Shown: positions 9,897 through 18,974 of the stretch, one piece after another
Layout: each line of letters starts with the position of its first letter
How positions within the stretch are numbered: the stretch's first letter is position 1
Assembly: GCF_900129215.1 (NCBI RefSeq)
Contig: NZ_FQUQ01000006.1
Location: forward strand, 251,032-315,031
DNA length: 64,000 nt
Direction of reading: 5' to 3'
DNA from: Pedobacter caeni
GTDB lineage: Bacteria > Bacteroidota > Bacteroidia > Sphingobacteriales > Sphingobacteriaceae
Position numbers and translations under genes: made by a program
Notes under the pieces: generated by a model
What the model was told of the DNA's origin: nothing
What the model saw: the letters and a program-made list of their open reading frames with translations, nothing else
The model's database searches: none

Positions 9897-9984
9897 CGTA
9901 AGGGGCAGATAGGATGATTTTTCCGTAATTTACAATTTTAATTTGAGATCTGCAGCAGCAAAAAAATAAAGTATAAAAAAGAGA

Positions 9985-10710
9985 ATGGGTCACTGGAAAA
10001 TTGGTATCGCTATGGTTATTGTGCTTTTATTTTCCGGTTGTGGAATATTTCTCCGGAATAGAAAAACCAACCATGCCGGACTCGAGCGTTACGACTATGA
10101 CCTCCCCGTTATCCTCTACCCTTCTGCCGAACCAAATTCAAAGAAAATGGTTTTTATTCTTTCCGGTGATGGAGGCTGGCTGGACTTCGAAGATGAGCTG
10201 GCCAGTCAATTTTCAGAAAAGGGTTTCCATACCATAGGCTTTAATTCCAGAAACTACTTCTGGAACCAGAGAAGCCCGGAAGAGCTGACTAAAGATTTCC
10301 TGTTGCTCCTCCGCAGCTACCGCAGAAAATACAAGGCAACAGAAATCTATATCTGTGGTTATTCTTTTGGTGCGGATGTGCTGCCCTTTATTTACAACCG
10401 CCTTCCCTTCCGTGCAAAGAGAAGGGTGATGTCGCTGCAAATGCTCTCCCCTTTTGCCAGCACCGCTTTTAAAGTACACACTTCCGATCTGCTCAACCTG
10501 GCCGGAGATGATAAAGCCTATAAGGTGGCTCCCGAAGTGGAAAAGATCAAAATTCCCATCTATTGTTATTATGGCATCGACGAAAACCCCAAACCTTTAC
10601 ACGAACTTCAGCTTAAAAACTTTAAAATCCAGCTCCTTCCCGGTGATCATCAATATGAATTCCCTGCCAGTCAAACAATTGTGTCGCAAGCCCTCAAATC
10701 ATTGCCATAA
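9985..10710 (+). CDS. VirJ/AcvB-like serine hydrolase lipoprotein
   Basis: 241 residues. Lipobox LFSGC gives lipid-Cys 19. An alpha/beta-hydrolase core carries GDGGW (61-65) and the nucleophile elbow GYSFGAD (Ser 127), with a late His in PGDHQYEF as likely catalytic base. This combination is typical of the VirJ/AcvB family, in which Agrobacterium AcvB hydrolyses lysyl-phosphatidylglycerol in the periplasm. The N-terminal half of AcvB is absent, so this is the VirJ-length form. Its substrate here is unknown. It stands alone and is divergent from dnaA. Confidence 0.82.
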   Translation: MGHWKIGIAMVIVLLFSGCGIFLRNRKTNHAGLERYDYDLPVILYPSAEPNSKKMVFILSGDGGWLDFEDELASQFSEKGFHTIGFNSRNYFWNQRSPEELTKDFLLLLRSYRRKYKATEIYICGYSFGADVLPFIYNRLPFRAKRRVMSLQMLSPFASTAFKVHTSDLLNLAGDDKAYKVAPEVEKIKIPIYCYYGIDENPKPLHELQLKNFKIQLLPGDHQYEFPASQTIVSQALKSLP

Positions 10711-10750
10711 CTTCCTTATTCATTAGAAAATTTAGGTTAAATTTGCAGAT

Positions 10751-12664
10751 ATGAGCACTGTGGACACTTCTAATGAAATTTTTGAGAAAGTCATCTCCTT
10801 TATTGAATATACCAATCAAAGTATCTTCCTTACCGGAAAAGCCGGAACGGGAAAGACCACTTTACTCAGAAAAATAAAAGAAACCACTGCAAAGAAGACC
10901 GTTATTGTTGCCCCGACAGGCGTTGCAGCCATGAATGCCAAGGGAGTAACCATCAACTCCCTGTTCCAGCTTCCTCCGGGATCTTTTTTCCCGGGAGATG
11001 TAAACCTGGCGAGCTTAAGGGCTGGCGTAGTCTCGATCAAGACCCTGCTCACAGAACTCAACTATTCCAGAGAAAGAAAAAGCCTGTTAACAGAACTGGA
11101 ACTGATGATCATTGACGAGGTCTCTATGGTTCGCTGTGACGTGATTGATGCCGTGGATGCCATCCTCAGGATGGTCAGAAAAAATGATGCGCCATTTGGC
11201 GGGGTTCAGCTATTGCTGATCGGAGATTTGTTCCAGCTCCCTCCCGTCACAAAAAGAGAAGACTGGGACCTGCTCAGCAAAGTGTACCCCTCCCCTTATT
11301 TCTTTGAAGCTACGGTAGTGAAACAACATCCTTTACTACAGGTAGAGCTTAAAAAAGTATTCCGGCAAACGGAACCGGAATTTGTAGACATTCTGAACGA
11401 CATCAGGAACAACCAGATTGCTGATGCCAGACTGGATATTCTGAACCAACGCTTCGATCCTGATTTCAAACAGGCTGAAGGATCTAACCATATTATCATT
11501 ACTTCCCATAATGCAGAGGCCAATGCGGTTAACAACGAGAAACTGGACGAGCTGGAAGGGGAAGATTATATTTTTGAAGGACAGGTAGACGGGACACTCA
11601 ATATCCAGACCCTGCCTGTAGAACAATCCCTGCGCTTAAAAATAGGTGCCCAGGTGATGTTCATCAAGAACGATACCGGTGAAAACAGAAAGTTTTACAA
11701 TGGTAAAATTGGAAAAGTAAAATCCATCGCAGGCGAAGAGATCTATATTTCATTCCCTGATGAGGAAGATTTACTTTTAGAAAGGGCTTCCTGGCAATCC
11801 TTTGAATACAAAGCCAACGAAAACCAGGCCATTGTCCAGCAACAGGTAGGAGAATTTTATCAGTTCCCGATCAAACTGGCCTGGGCAGTAACGATTCATA
11901 AAAGTCAGGGTTTAACCTTTGACAGTGCCATCATCGATGCCGGAAACTCCTTTGTCTCCGGGCAGGTCTATGTGGCCTTAAGCAGGGTCCGTACCTTAAA
12001 CGGGTTAATCCTGCGTTCCAAAATCAATAAGGAAAGCCTGCGTTCCAACATCGAAGTATTGAATTACATGAATACCGGAAATGAGGGGGCACTCAGCGAG
12101 CTTTTAGCTTTAAGTCAGGAAAGGTATATCATTCATTTGTTTACCAATGTATTCTCTTTCCAGGATGTCATTGAGTCTTTGAATACGGTCACCTCAGACC
12201 ATGAGATCATGAAGTCCAACGATGCAGAACTGAGGTCAATGATCGGAAGCCTGAACAGGTCAGAAGAAGCCCTTCAGGAACTTTCCTTACGTTTCCAGTC
12301 TCAGCTTCGTCAGTTACAGAAAGACAGCGGCCTGAAGGACCATAAAGCCATTCATGCAAGAATTGAAGCTGCCTTCAATTACTTTGCAAAAGAGATCAGC
12401 CTGCAGGTGATCAATCCCCTGAATAAACAGATCCGTGGTAAACCTAAAAGTAAATCGGATCAGAAACTGGTTCATTTATTTCAGCAACACCGCCTGTCTG
12501 CAGAGAACAAGTTGTATAAAATGCGTACCGCTACAGAAATCGCAGCGGAAGCCGGCAATTGGGAAGATCCTCATTTATTAATGAAGAAGATCCATGAACT
12601 GCTGAAAAAGAAAATGAGCACGCCCGCAGCGGCACAAAATGCCACTACGATCCAGCTATTCTAA
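10751..12664 (+). CDS. PIF1-like superfamily 1B DNA helicase
   Basis: 637 residues. Walker A GKAGTGKTT (29-37), Walker B in MIIDEVSMV (about 117-125), GDLFQLPPV (about 157-165), and C-terminal motifs AVTIHKSQGLTFD and YVALSRVRTLNGL are those of the PIF1/RecD2 helicases. About 170 C-terminal residues are helical and not part of the core; a helix-turn-helix-like end (TATEIAAEAGNWEDP) may bind DNA. It should unwind DNA 5' to 3', perhaps at forks or G-quadruplexes. A -7-like box TAAATTTG at 10738-10745 lies so close to the ATG that the mRNA may be nearly leaderless. It ends immediately before the convergent permease gene. Confidence 0.92.
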   Translation: MSTVDTSNEIFEKVISFIEYTNQSIFLTGKAGTGKTTLLRKIKETTAKKTVIVAPTGVAAMNAKGVTINSLFQLPPGSFFPGDVNLASLRAGVVSIKTLLTELNYSRERKSLLTELELMIIDEVSMVRCDVIDAVDAILRMVRKNDAPFGGVQLLLIGDLFQLPPVTKREDWDLLSKVYPSPYFFEATVVKQHPLLQVELKKVFRQTEPEFVDILNDIRNNQIADARLDILNQRFDPDFKQAEGSNHIIITSHNAEANAVNNEKLDELEGEDYIFEGQVDGTLNIQTLPVEQSLRLKIGAQVMFIKNDTGENRKFYNGKIGKVKSIAGEEIYISFPDEEDLLLERASWQSFEYKANENQAIVQQQVGEFYQFPIKLAWAVTIHKSQGLTFDSAIIDAGNSFVSGQVYVALSRVRTLNGLILRSKINKESLRSNIEVLNYMNTGNEGALSELLALSQERYIIHLFTNVFSFQDVIESLNTVTSDHEIMKSNDAELRSMIGSLNRSEEALQELSLRFQSQLRQLQKDSGLKDHKAIHARIEAAFNYFAKEISLQVINPLNKQIRGKPKSKSDQKLVHLFQQHRLSAENKLYKMRTATEIAAEAGNWEDPHLLMKKIHELLKKKMSTPAAAQNATTIQLF

Positions 12665-15106
12665 TTATTCATATTTCAGGGCATCCACAGGATTGGTCAT
12701 TGCTGCTTTATAAGCTTGCCAGCTTACGGTAAGAATGGTTAATGACATGGAGAGGAATCCGGTCAGGATAAACAAGAGGATAGGCACATCTATGCGATAC
12801 GCAAAACCATTCAGCCATTTGTTCATCAACAGGTAAGCGATCACAAAAGCAATGACATTTGCCACAGCAACCAATGCCACAAACTCTTTGTTCAGGAGCC
12901 TTAAAATTCCGGAAGTGGAAGCCCCCAGGACCCTTCTGACAGCAATTTCCCGCGTTCTAACCTTGGCATTATAAGTAGCTAAAGCAAAAAGCCCGAGTAA
13001 AGCAATGCACAGCGTAGCGATGCTAAACACCTGCATCAACACTCCCTGACGCTGGTAATCTTTCATCCTTCCGGCAAAAGAATCGTCGAGCCATTGTGAC
13101 CTGAATGGCAAGCCAGGTTCGATCTTTGCCCACTCTTCAGAAATCTTTTTTAAAGTTTCCTGGGGATTTTCAGCATGAATACTTAACAGCAGGTTTCCGT
13201 ATTGATACCAGCGCTGACTCACAATGAAATGCGATGGTTTTACCTCCGTCTCAAAGCCCTGGTCATTAAAATCTTTTACGACACCAATAATCCGGTAGTT
13301 GATACTTCCGCGTTCGTAAACAGCTCCAATCGGCTTTTTGAGGCCAAGTGCCTTTACCAGCGCTTCATTAACTACCGAGCTTATGTTCGTTGTATCTGCA
13401 CTGAATTTTGTACTGGAAAAGCTTCTGCCACTTTTTAAAACAGCGCCGAGCGTTTCAAAATAATCAAAACCAATGTAATAATCCTGTACCATCAGGCTTT
13501 GTCCAAGGTAATTCAAATCCCCCGAACTGCCCCCGCTACCCCAGGGAGAGCGACTGGAAAGTGTCACCTGTTTTACGCCTTCAATATGTTTCAGTCTTTC
13601 GCGGATTTGTTCAAATTTATCAGCAGGCATATCTTTGATCCGATCTGTTTGTACATTGACAGACAAAACCTGAGCCCTTTGCAGCCCAATATCTTTGTTG
13701 CGCATATACTTAAGCTGACTAAACATCACTGCAAAACAGATGATAAAAGTACAGGTAATGACAAACTGGCTAACCACCAGCACCTTTCTGATGAGTACAC
13801 CTTTTGCACTACGGTCGAAATTTCCCTTCAGCACTTTAACAGGTAGAAATCCGGAAAAATAAACTGCCGGATACAGACCGGCACAAAGCGTCACCAGAAT
13901 AAATACAATACCCACCTGAAAGAACAGGGTTAATGCATTCCCGGCACCAAAAAAACTGAGCCGGGCATCTAGTAAACTATTGAAATATGGCAGGAACAGC
14001 TCCACTAATGTTAATCCCAATAAAAAAGCACAGGTAGTCTGCAGAAAAGTTTCGAACAGAAACTGAACTACCAGCATTCTTTTTTCTACACCCAATACCT
14101 TCTTCACCCCGATTTCACGGGCACGTTTCCCGGCATGAGCAATGGCCAGATTGGTAAAATTAATACAAGCAATAACCAGTAAAAATACCGCTAATGCAGA
14201 CAAAACATACATCGTGGTCATTTTACTCTTTCCGTTAAAAACAGAACTGGTATGTACACTGCCTACCGGCTCATAGATCAATTCCATCTTATTGCCCTTT
14301 CCTTCTCCCAAAATTGCCATGGCTTCGGCTTCGGTAAGCAGTCCTTTAGTCGTCACGACCTTATTGTCATTCTTAGCAGACCACCGGGCCTTGGCATCCA
14401 AAAATAAACGCGTAAGTTTAGGAAGAGCCACTTTCGGATCTACCCCTTCTTTTAAACGGATGTAAGAATTGTGACTGAAATTGCCCCAATGCTCTTCTTT
14501 AGGCATGAAAATAGGCGTGATGACATCTGCGCGGAAATGGGTCCTGCTCTTTTCATCGTCCCACACCCCGGTGATGGTGTGTGTCTCTTTCTTTAAACCC
14601 AGCTTTATGGTCTTTCCCAATACCTGTTCTGTCCCAAATAACATCAGTGCGGTTTTCTTATTGACCACAACGCTCTTAGGTTGATTAAGTACGGTATTGA
14701 TGTCTCCCTGGAGGAAAGAAAATGGAAAAGTTCTGAAAAAGGTACTGTCAGCCTGCCTGGCGCTCAATTCATAATAAAACTGCCGGTCATGCTCAATGAC
14801 TTCATTCCCCCAACCGGTAATGCTTGCACTCTCTACGTCGGGAGACTTCTCCCTGATCAGCGAAATAAAACTTGCAGGCATGGTTTCCCACCATTCATCT
14901 GCAGAACCCATGCGAAAATGCACCCCTACTTTAAAGACGTTCTTCAATTTTGGAGACCATTTATCATAGCCTGTTTCGTAGTTCAGGTACAATAAAATCA
15001 GGATAAAACCGGCAAGGCCAAAAGACAATCCGGCAACATTGATAAATGAAGCACTTCTGTTTTTCCAGATATTACGGAAGGCAATCTTTAAGTTGAGTTT
15101 AAACAT
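12665..15106 (-). CDS. ABC transporter permease, FtsX/MacB type
   Basis: 813 residues with the double-module layout of Bacteroidota FtsX-type permeases: helix near 20-40, MacB-like periplasmic domain, three helices with RAREIGVKKVLG, a second periplasmic domain, and a final FtsX unit with VRTREIAVRRVLGAS. Such proteins transmit ATPase action to the periplasm to export peptides, antibiotics or lipoproteins without carrying substrate through the membrane. No ATPase gene adjoins it; the one at 24843 could serve. It is convergent with the helicase gene with no base between the stop codons. Confidence 0.92.
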   Translation of the reverse strand: MFKLNLKIAFRNIWKNRSASFINVAGLSFGLAGFILILLYLNYETGYDKWSPKLKNVFKVGVHFRMGSADEWWETMPASFISLIREKSPDVESASITGWGNEVIEHDRQFYYELSARQADSTFFRTFPFSFLQGDINTVLNQPKSVVVNKKTALMLFGTEQVLGKTIKLGLKKETHTITGVWDDEKSRTHFRADVITPIFMPKEEHWGNFSHNSYIRLKEGVDPKVALPKLTRLFLDAKARWSAKNDNKVVTTKGLLTEAEAMAILGEGKGNKMELIYEPVGSVHTSSVFNGKSKMTTMYVLSALAVFLLVIACINFTNLAIAHAGKRAREIGVKKVLGVEKRMLVVQFLFETFLQTTCAFLLGLTLVELFLPYFNSLLDARLSFFGAGNALTLFFQVGIVFILVTLCAGLYPAVYFSGFLPVKVLKGNFDRSAKGVLIRKVLVVSQFVITCTFIICFAVMFSQLKYMRNKDIGLQRAQVLSVNVQTDRIKDMPADKFEQIRERLKHIEGVKQVTLSSRSPWGSGGSSGDLNYLGQSLMVQDYYIGFDYFETLGAVLKSGRSFSSTKFSADTTNISSVVNEALVKALGLKKPIGAVYERGSINYRIIGVVKDFNDQGFETEVKPSHFIVSQRWYQYGNLLLSIHAENPQETLKKISEEWAKIEPGLPFRSQWLDDSFAGRMKDYQRQGVLMQVFSIATLCIALLGLFALATYNAKVRTREIAVRRVLGASTSGILRLLNKEFVALVAVANVIAFVIAYLLMNKWLNGFAYRIDVPILLFILTGFLSMSLTILTVSWQAYKAAMTNPVDALKYE

Positions 15107-15214
15107 CAGGTTAAGTATTTATGGGCAAAAACTTTGTCAGCACCCTTTTGAAACCATTTCAATGCCAAATCAAAAACGCCCCGCAAACCCATCATCAGGC
15201 GGGTATCCTATAAA

Positions 15215-15259
15215 AAAGCGTTCAATATCGAACAATCATTGTTCCATATTGAACGCTTT
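15215..15259 (-). terminator. Rho-independent terminator after the MFS gene
   Basis: AAAGCGTTCAATAT (15215-15228) pairs with ATATTGAACGCTTT (15246-15259). After one mismatch, GAACAA and TTGTTC extend the stem to a 3-base loop. On the reverse strand a T6 run follows, 4 bases after the MFS stop. Confidence 0.85.
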
Positions 15260-15263
15260 GCAA

Positions 15264-16520
15264 TTAGCCTTCCTGTTCTTTCTTTTTAACCATCACGCTC
15301 ACTCTGTAGACGAAAATCCCACAGATTAAAACCATGACAGAAACGACCAGACCAAGGGTGTCGTAATGTTGCAGCGGACTGCTCTTGGTTTCCTGAGTCA
15401 CGATCAGTCCGGCACATAAAGCGGCAATACCACCAGCAACTTGCTGTAAGGAAGAATTGACACTCATAAAAGCACCTCTGTCTTTCATGTCCGGAATACT
15501 CATGGTCAGTGTTGTTGCAGGAATCATCCGGCTCATGATCCCCATAAAAAGAATCATGTTCAGCACCACCACTTCCCATAATGGCACCGGGCTCAGGTTG
15601 GTATAGATCAGGATCAATACGACAGCCAGGACCGACCCGGCAGCAAAGATCATGAACTTATCTACTTTATCACTTAACTTGCCAATCAAAGGCATCATAA
15701 TGATAGACGCCACTCCCGTCAGCATAAATACCACCGGCAGCTCTGCCTGGGTGATCTTAATGTTATTGATCAGGTAAGCACTGCCAAAGGGCATCAGCAT
15801 AAATCCTCCTACGCTTAAAAAAGCAGTAGCCAGAAAGCCGGTCTGGTAAGAGCGGTTAGAAACGGCATGCCATAAGTGTAAAAAGGCATTTTTGTCCGAC
15901 TGAACGGCAAGGTGCTGGTCAATTGGTTTTACCTTGATCAGAATGGTCAGGCCGATCAGAATGGCCAGGCCAACAATCATGAAGAAAGCAGCATGCCAGC
16001 CCCAGATATTGGCCAGGTAAAGTCCTACCGGAATACCCAGGACCTGACTTGCGGCAAAAGCCATTTGCACAAAGCCCATCACGCGTCCACGTTGATGAAC
16101 GGCAAAAAGATCGGTCACGATGGTCATGGAGATGGCTCCGATAACCCCACCGAATAAACCCGTTACAATTCTGGCACCGAGCAGCATTTCATAAGTGGTA
16201 GACATGGCACAGCATAACGTACCGATAATGAATCCGCTGTAAAAGAACAACAGGAGCTGTTTACGGTCAAATTTATCAGCAAAACCAGCGGCAAGGATTC
16301 CCGATGCGCCGGCACTAAAAGCATAAGCAGAAACCACGAGTCCAAAGCCTTTTGGCGTGATTGACAAGGATTTCATCAGAAAGTCACCAAGAGGTGCAAG
16401 GACCATAAAGTCGAGCACAATGGTAAACTGGAGTAAGGCCAACAGGGCGATCACCAGCTTTTGATAGCCCGAAAAAGGGGCGGTAATGTTAATATTGGGA
16501 TTAGGGATTGTTTGTTCCAT
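15264..16520 (-). CDS. MFS transporter, DHA1-like drug efflux family
   Basis: 418 residues with about 12 hydrophobic segments. The N-terminal FTIVLDFMVLAPLG and the loop-2/3 motif AAGFADKFDRKQLLL are typical of proton-driven major facilitator exporters. It is the third gene of an operon with a TetR regulator and a 74-residue protein (13-base gap), and ends in a strong terminator. TetR control suggests efflux of a toxic compound that is also the inducer. The substrate cannot be told from sequence. Confidence 0.9.
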   Translation of the reverse strand: MEQTIPNPNINITAPFSGYQKLVIALLALLQFTIVLDFMVLAPLGDFLMKSLSITPKGFGLVVSAYAFSAGASGILAAGFADKFDRKQLLLFFYSGFIIGTLCCAMSTTYEMLLGARIVTGLFGGVIGAISMTIVTDLFAVHQRGRVMGFVQMAFAASQVLGIPVGLYLANIWGWHAAFFMIVGLAILIGLTILIKVKPIDQHLAVQSDKNAFLHLWHAVSNRSYQTGFLATAFLSVGGFMLMPFGSAYLINNIKITQAELPVVFMLTGVASIIMMPLIGKLSDKVDKFMIFAAGSVLAVVLILIYTNLSPVPLWEVVVLNMILFMGIMSRMIPATTLTMSIPDMKDRGAFMSVNSSLQQVAGGIAALCAGLIVTQETKSSPLQHYDTLGLVVSVMVLICGIFVYRVSVMVKKKEQEG

Positions 16521-16533
16521 TAGAAATTTTTAA

Positions 16534-16758
16534 TTAAGTTAATTCTTCGCACTGATAGCCGTTATGGACCACCAGATTGATGACATCATTCAGTTTCAAC
16601 TGGGAGGAGACGATCCTCAGGACACAGTCAATGTCGTCCTGGTCTACTGTCCAATTGGCAATTTTATACTCCTGCATCACTTTAGCGATTAAGCGCTTAT
16701 CTCCTTCTGTACGGATGTCCGTCTTAAAGAGCAGGATATCGTTCATATTAAGTTCCAT
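16534..16758 (-). CDS. Small HMA-like (ferredoxin-fold) protein without CxxC
   Basis: 74 residues, or 70 from the second Met (MNDILLFKTDI). The pattern LFKTDI, a central INxx-like helix, then WTVDQDDIDCVLRI and a final HNGYQCEEL resembles the beta-alpha-beta fold of heavy-metal-associated domains common as small stand-alone proteins in Bacteroidota. The metal-binding CxxC of true chaperones is missing, so metal binding is doubtful. It lies between tetR and the MFS gene in one transcript (16- and 13-base gaps), which suggests a role tied to the transporter. Confidence 0.7.
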   Translation of the reverse strand: MELNMNDILLFKTDIRTEGDKRLIAKVMQEYKIANWTVDQDDIDCVLRIVSSQLKLNDVINLVVHNGYQCEELT

Positions 16759-16774
16759 AGGGCCGGATTTTAGG

Positions 16775-17365
16775 TTATTTTTTTAAAGCTTTTAATACGA
16801 GATCAAAGGTTCCCCAGAGAACTTCATCGGTTAACACAAATGGTTTGCCGCCCAGACTCCGTCCTTCATTGTGGAACCGGATCAGGTTATACAAGGGGGC
16901 GAAAGCTACAGACCAGTAGGTTTCCAATGGCATCGCTTCTATCTCTCCTCTTTGTACGGCATTGTGCATGAATCTGCCTAAAGTGGATTTAAAGGTTTCT
17001 ATCAGGCGCTCAAAAATCTTTTCCTGATAGGTGGAGGTCCGCAGTTGTTCAATCATCTGTACAGACAATGGATTTTCCAACATACAGTTAGCCCTGTTTT
17101 TCCATTGTTGCCGCAAGCCAATGGCAAAAGGGGCATCCGGATCGAAATCTTCCAGCATCAAGGCGCCCATTCTTTCCGTTTCTTCCATCCCAACCTGGAG
17201 GATCAGGTCGTCCTTATCTTTGTAATAAATGTAAAGTGTGGCTACTGAAATGTCACATTCTTTGGCTAATTTACCCATGGTAAAACCTTCAAAACCGACC
17301 TTAACGAGCAACTCGATCGCCTTTTCTTTTACCAACTCTACTTTATTTACATCTCTGATACGCAT
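16775..17365 (-). CDS. TetR/AcrR family transcriptional regulator
   Basis: 196 residues from the ATG at 17365 (MRIRDVNKVELV). The frame is open to an ATG at 17404, but that start lies inside the operator and upstream of the -7 box, so 17365 is preferred. The N-terminal helix-turn-helix (about 23-55, with FTMGKLAKECDISVATLYIY) is classical TetR; the rest is the helical ligand-binding and dimer domain. It heads the operon with the small protein and the MFS exporter and very likely represses it from the palindrome at 17390-17407. Confidence 0.93.
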   Translation of the reverse strand: MRIRDVNKVELVKEKAIELLVKVGFEGFTMGKLAKECDISVATLYIYYKDKDDLILQVGMEETERMGALMLEDFDPDAPFAIGLRQQWKNRANCMLENPLSVQMIEQLRTSTYQEKIFERLIETFKSTLGRFMHNAVQRGEIEAMPLETYWSVAFAPLYNLIRFHNEGRSLGGKPFVLTDEVLWGTFDLVLKALKK

Positions 17366-17383
17366 CGCTTTACAATTGAAGTT

Positions 17384-17407
17384 CAAATATAAATGAATAT
17401 TCATTTA
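17384..17407 (-). promoter_or_regulatory. TetR-operon promoter and 18-bp palindromic operator
   Basis: TAAATGAATATTCATTTA (17390-17407) is a perfect 18-bp palindrome. On the reverse strand TATATTTG (17391-17384) matches the Bacteroidota -7 consensus TAnnTTTG and overlaps the operator edge, about 19 bases before the tetR ATG at 17365. A repressor bound here would block its own promoter. Confidence 0.82.
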
Positions 17408-17528
17408 CTTATAGGCTTTTTGTAAAATATTTTTTTCAATTCGCTTAACCATAAGCTTTCCCCTCATTAATCTGCCCTGGGAGCACTATTTACAGCACAT
17501 TCAAATTTAGATAACTCTAAATTATAAG

Positions 17529-17578
17529 TTATATTAATCTAATATAATTATTAGATATAACTAACTTTACTATATTTG
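17529..17578 (+). promoter_or_regulatory. Promoter and AT-rich dyad of the SOD/peroxiredoxin operon
   Basis: TATATTTG (17571-17578) fits the -7 consensus TAnnTTTG; no clear -33 TTTG is present. Just upstream, TTATATTA and TAATATAA (17529-17547) form an 8-bp inverted repeat with a 3-base spacer, and AGTTATAT (17527) and ATATAACT (17555) form a second dyad. This may be a Fur/PerR-like operator. The surrounding gap 17408-17694 holds nothing else recognisable. Confidence 0.6.
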
Positions 17579-17694
17579 CATCATTAGAGCAATGATACAT
17601 TAAATGAAAACCACCAATTCAAGCCCCCATAATACCAAAACTGCAATCCGGTTTACTACAAAATCCGGTCGGCTGTCAGACTAACAAAATTTAT

Positions 17695-17865
17695 ATGGAC
17701 TACGTCATTCAACTACTGGAAAAAGAAAGGAAAATGCTGGAATACACCTTACGTGAAGAAGACCTGATGCACAAGAACATGAATCAGGCGACACAAAATC
17801 TAAAAAAAATCGCTGAAATAAAAAGAGCGGTTAAAGTGCTGAAAGTAAAAATAAACCGCAGCTGA
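17695..17865 (+). CDS. Small coiled-coil protein, unknown function
   Basis: 56 residues, ATG 17695 to TGA 17863-17865, 17 bases before the superoxide dismutase start. It is highly charged and helical, with heptad-like hydrophobic spacing (VIQLLEKERKMLEYTLREED, later IAEIKRAVKVLKVKI). No family is recognised. Position as first gene of the operon, AT content and spacing support real coding; being the only ORF in the leader, it may be a structural partner or a leader peptide. Confidence 0.6.
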   Translation: MDYVIQLLEKERKMLEYTLREEDLMHKNMNQATQNLKKIAEIKRAVKVLKVKINRS

Positions 17866-17882
17866 TTACAACCTGATAACAT

Positions 17883-18488
17883 ATGGACATTACACTACAA
17901 TTACCGGAATTGCCTTATCAAAAAGATTCAATGGCTCCAATAATTACTGAAGAAACCTTCGATTATCATTATGGTAAACACCATGCTACCTATGTAAATA
18001 ACCTGAAGAACCTGACAAAGGACGACCCTCTGTCAGAAACAACAGTTGAGCAAATTCTACTGGAAAGTCACCACAATAACAACACGCTTCTCTTCAATAA
18101 TGCCGCACAGCACTGGAACCATAGTTTCTTCTGGCATTGTCTTTCCCCCAATGGAGGAGGCCTTCCACAAAACGACATCAAACAATTGATAGATCGGGAT
18201 TTTGGAGATTTTGACACCTTCAGGAATCAATTTTCAACGACTGCATTAAAACTCTTTGGAGCAGGCTGGACATGGCTGGCTCAGAACGAGGCAGGTAAAC
18301 TGGAGATTATTCCTTTAAAAGATGCATCTACACCACTAACTGAGAACAAAACACCTATTCTAACGCTGGATGTCTGGGAACATGCCTATTATATTGACTA
18401 TCGAAATGAGCGAAATAAATTTATTGATGGCTTTTGGGAAGTAGTAAACTGGGATTTTGCCAACAAAAACCTGCTGTGTAACATCTGA
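17883..18488 (+). CDS. sodB: Superoxide dismutase, Fe type
   Basis: 201 residues, full length and cytoplasmic (no signal peptide). Metal ligands align with the Fe/Mn family: His 29 (YHYGKHH), His 80 (AAQHWNHSFFW), Asp 163 and His 167 (LDVWEHAYYIDY). Gln 76 in AAQ of the first domain is the position that marks Fe enzymes. It dismutates superoxide to hydrogen peroxide, which the peroxiredoxin encoded two genes downstream can reduce. Second gene of a six-gene operon. Replacement of the usual CSS-type region by LESHHNNNT before the ligand helix is a local variation. Confidence 0.96.
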   Translation: MDITLQLPELPYQKDSMAPIITEETFDYHYGKHHATYVNNLKNLTKDDPLSETTVEQILLESHHNNNTLLFNNAAQHWNHSFFWHCLSPNGGGLPQNDIKQLIDRDFGDFDTFRNQFSTTALKLFGAGWTWLAQNEAGKLEIIPLKDASTPLTENKTPILTLDVWEHAYYIDYRNERNKFIDGFWEVVNWDFANKNLLCNI

Positions 18489-18505
18489 TAAACAAACATA
18501 TAAAA

Positions 18506-18955
18506 ATGACTGCAGCCGATATCCAGAACATAGAAATCAGTTGGAAAACAAATACCCTTGCTTCCTGCAAGCTGTTCAATGAAGGAATCTTAGAAGATGC
18601 GCTTTCAGGGTATAAAACTGCTTTTCAATTGGCAGAATCTTTAAACAATAACATGGCAGAATGTATCAAAAAAGACATTCCTTTTATACAGGTTTATGTG
18701 ATTTCCTGTAATAATATCGCTCATACTTATGTAGCGATGGGGCTAAAAGATCAGGCAGAAAGTATGTTCCGGCAGGTCCTCCGTTACCTGCTGAATCTTC
18801 GAAAGCAACCTGATATAAGTATAGTTGAGCTATTGAATGAACTAAAGCGGGCAACAATTGAGTACGTCAGTTTCATTGAAGCCAACAATGGCAATAAAAA
18901 GAATTTAGAAGATCTGTTTCAAATTTTAAAAACCAGGAAGTTTCCGATTAATTAA
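18506..18955 (+). CDS. TPR-like helical protein, unknown function
   Basis: 149 residues of paired helices. EDALSGYKTAFQLAESL and NNIAHTYVAMGLKDQAESMF are spaced like tetratricopeptide repeats. No signal peptide or catalytic motif. It lies between sodB (17-base gap) and the peroxiredoxin gene (19-base gap), so a scaffold or regulatory role for the oxidative-stress enzymes is possible, though that rests on position only. Confidence 0.75.
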   Translation: MTAADIQNIEISWKTNTLASCKLFNEGILEDALSGYKTAFQLAESLNNNMAECIKKDIPFIQVYVISCNNIAHTYVAMGLKDQAESMFRQVLRYLLNLRKQPDISIVELLNELKRATIEYVSFIEANNGNKKNLEDLFQILKTRKFPIN

Positions 18956-18974
18956 AAAACAAACTATAAAGAAC

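Noticed and set aside
15152..15170. Sigma-54-like TTTGGCATTGAAATGGTTT (reverse strand) before the permease at 15106
   Set aside because: The -24 half fits but the -12 half reads GGT where GC is required, so I do not call it.
16534..16758. Calling the 74-residue protein a copper chaperone
   Set aside because: The fold pattern is HMA-like but the metal-binding CxxC is absent.
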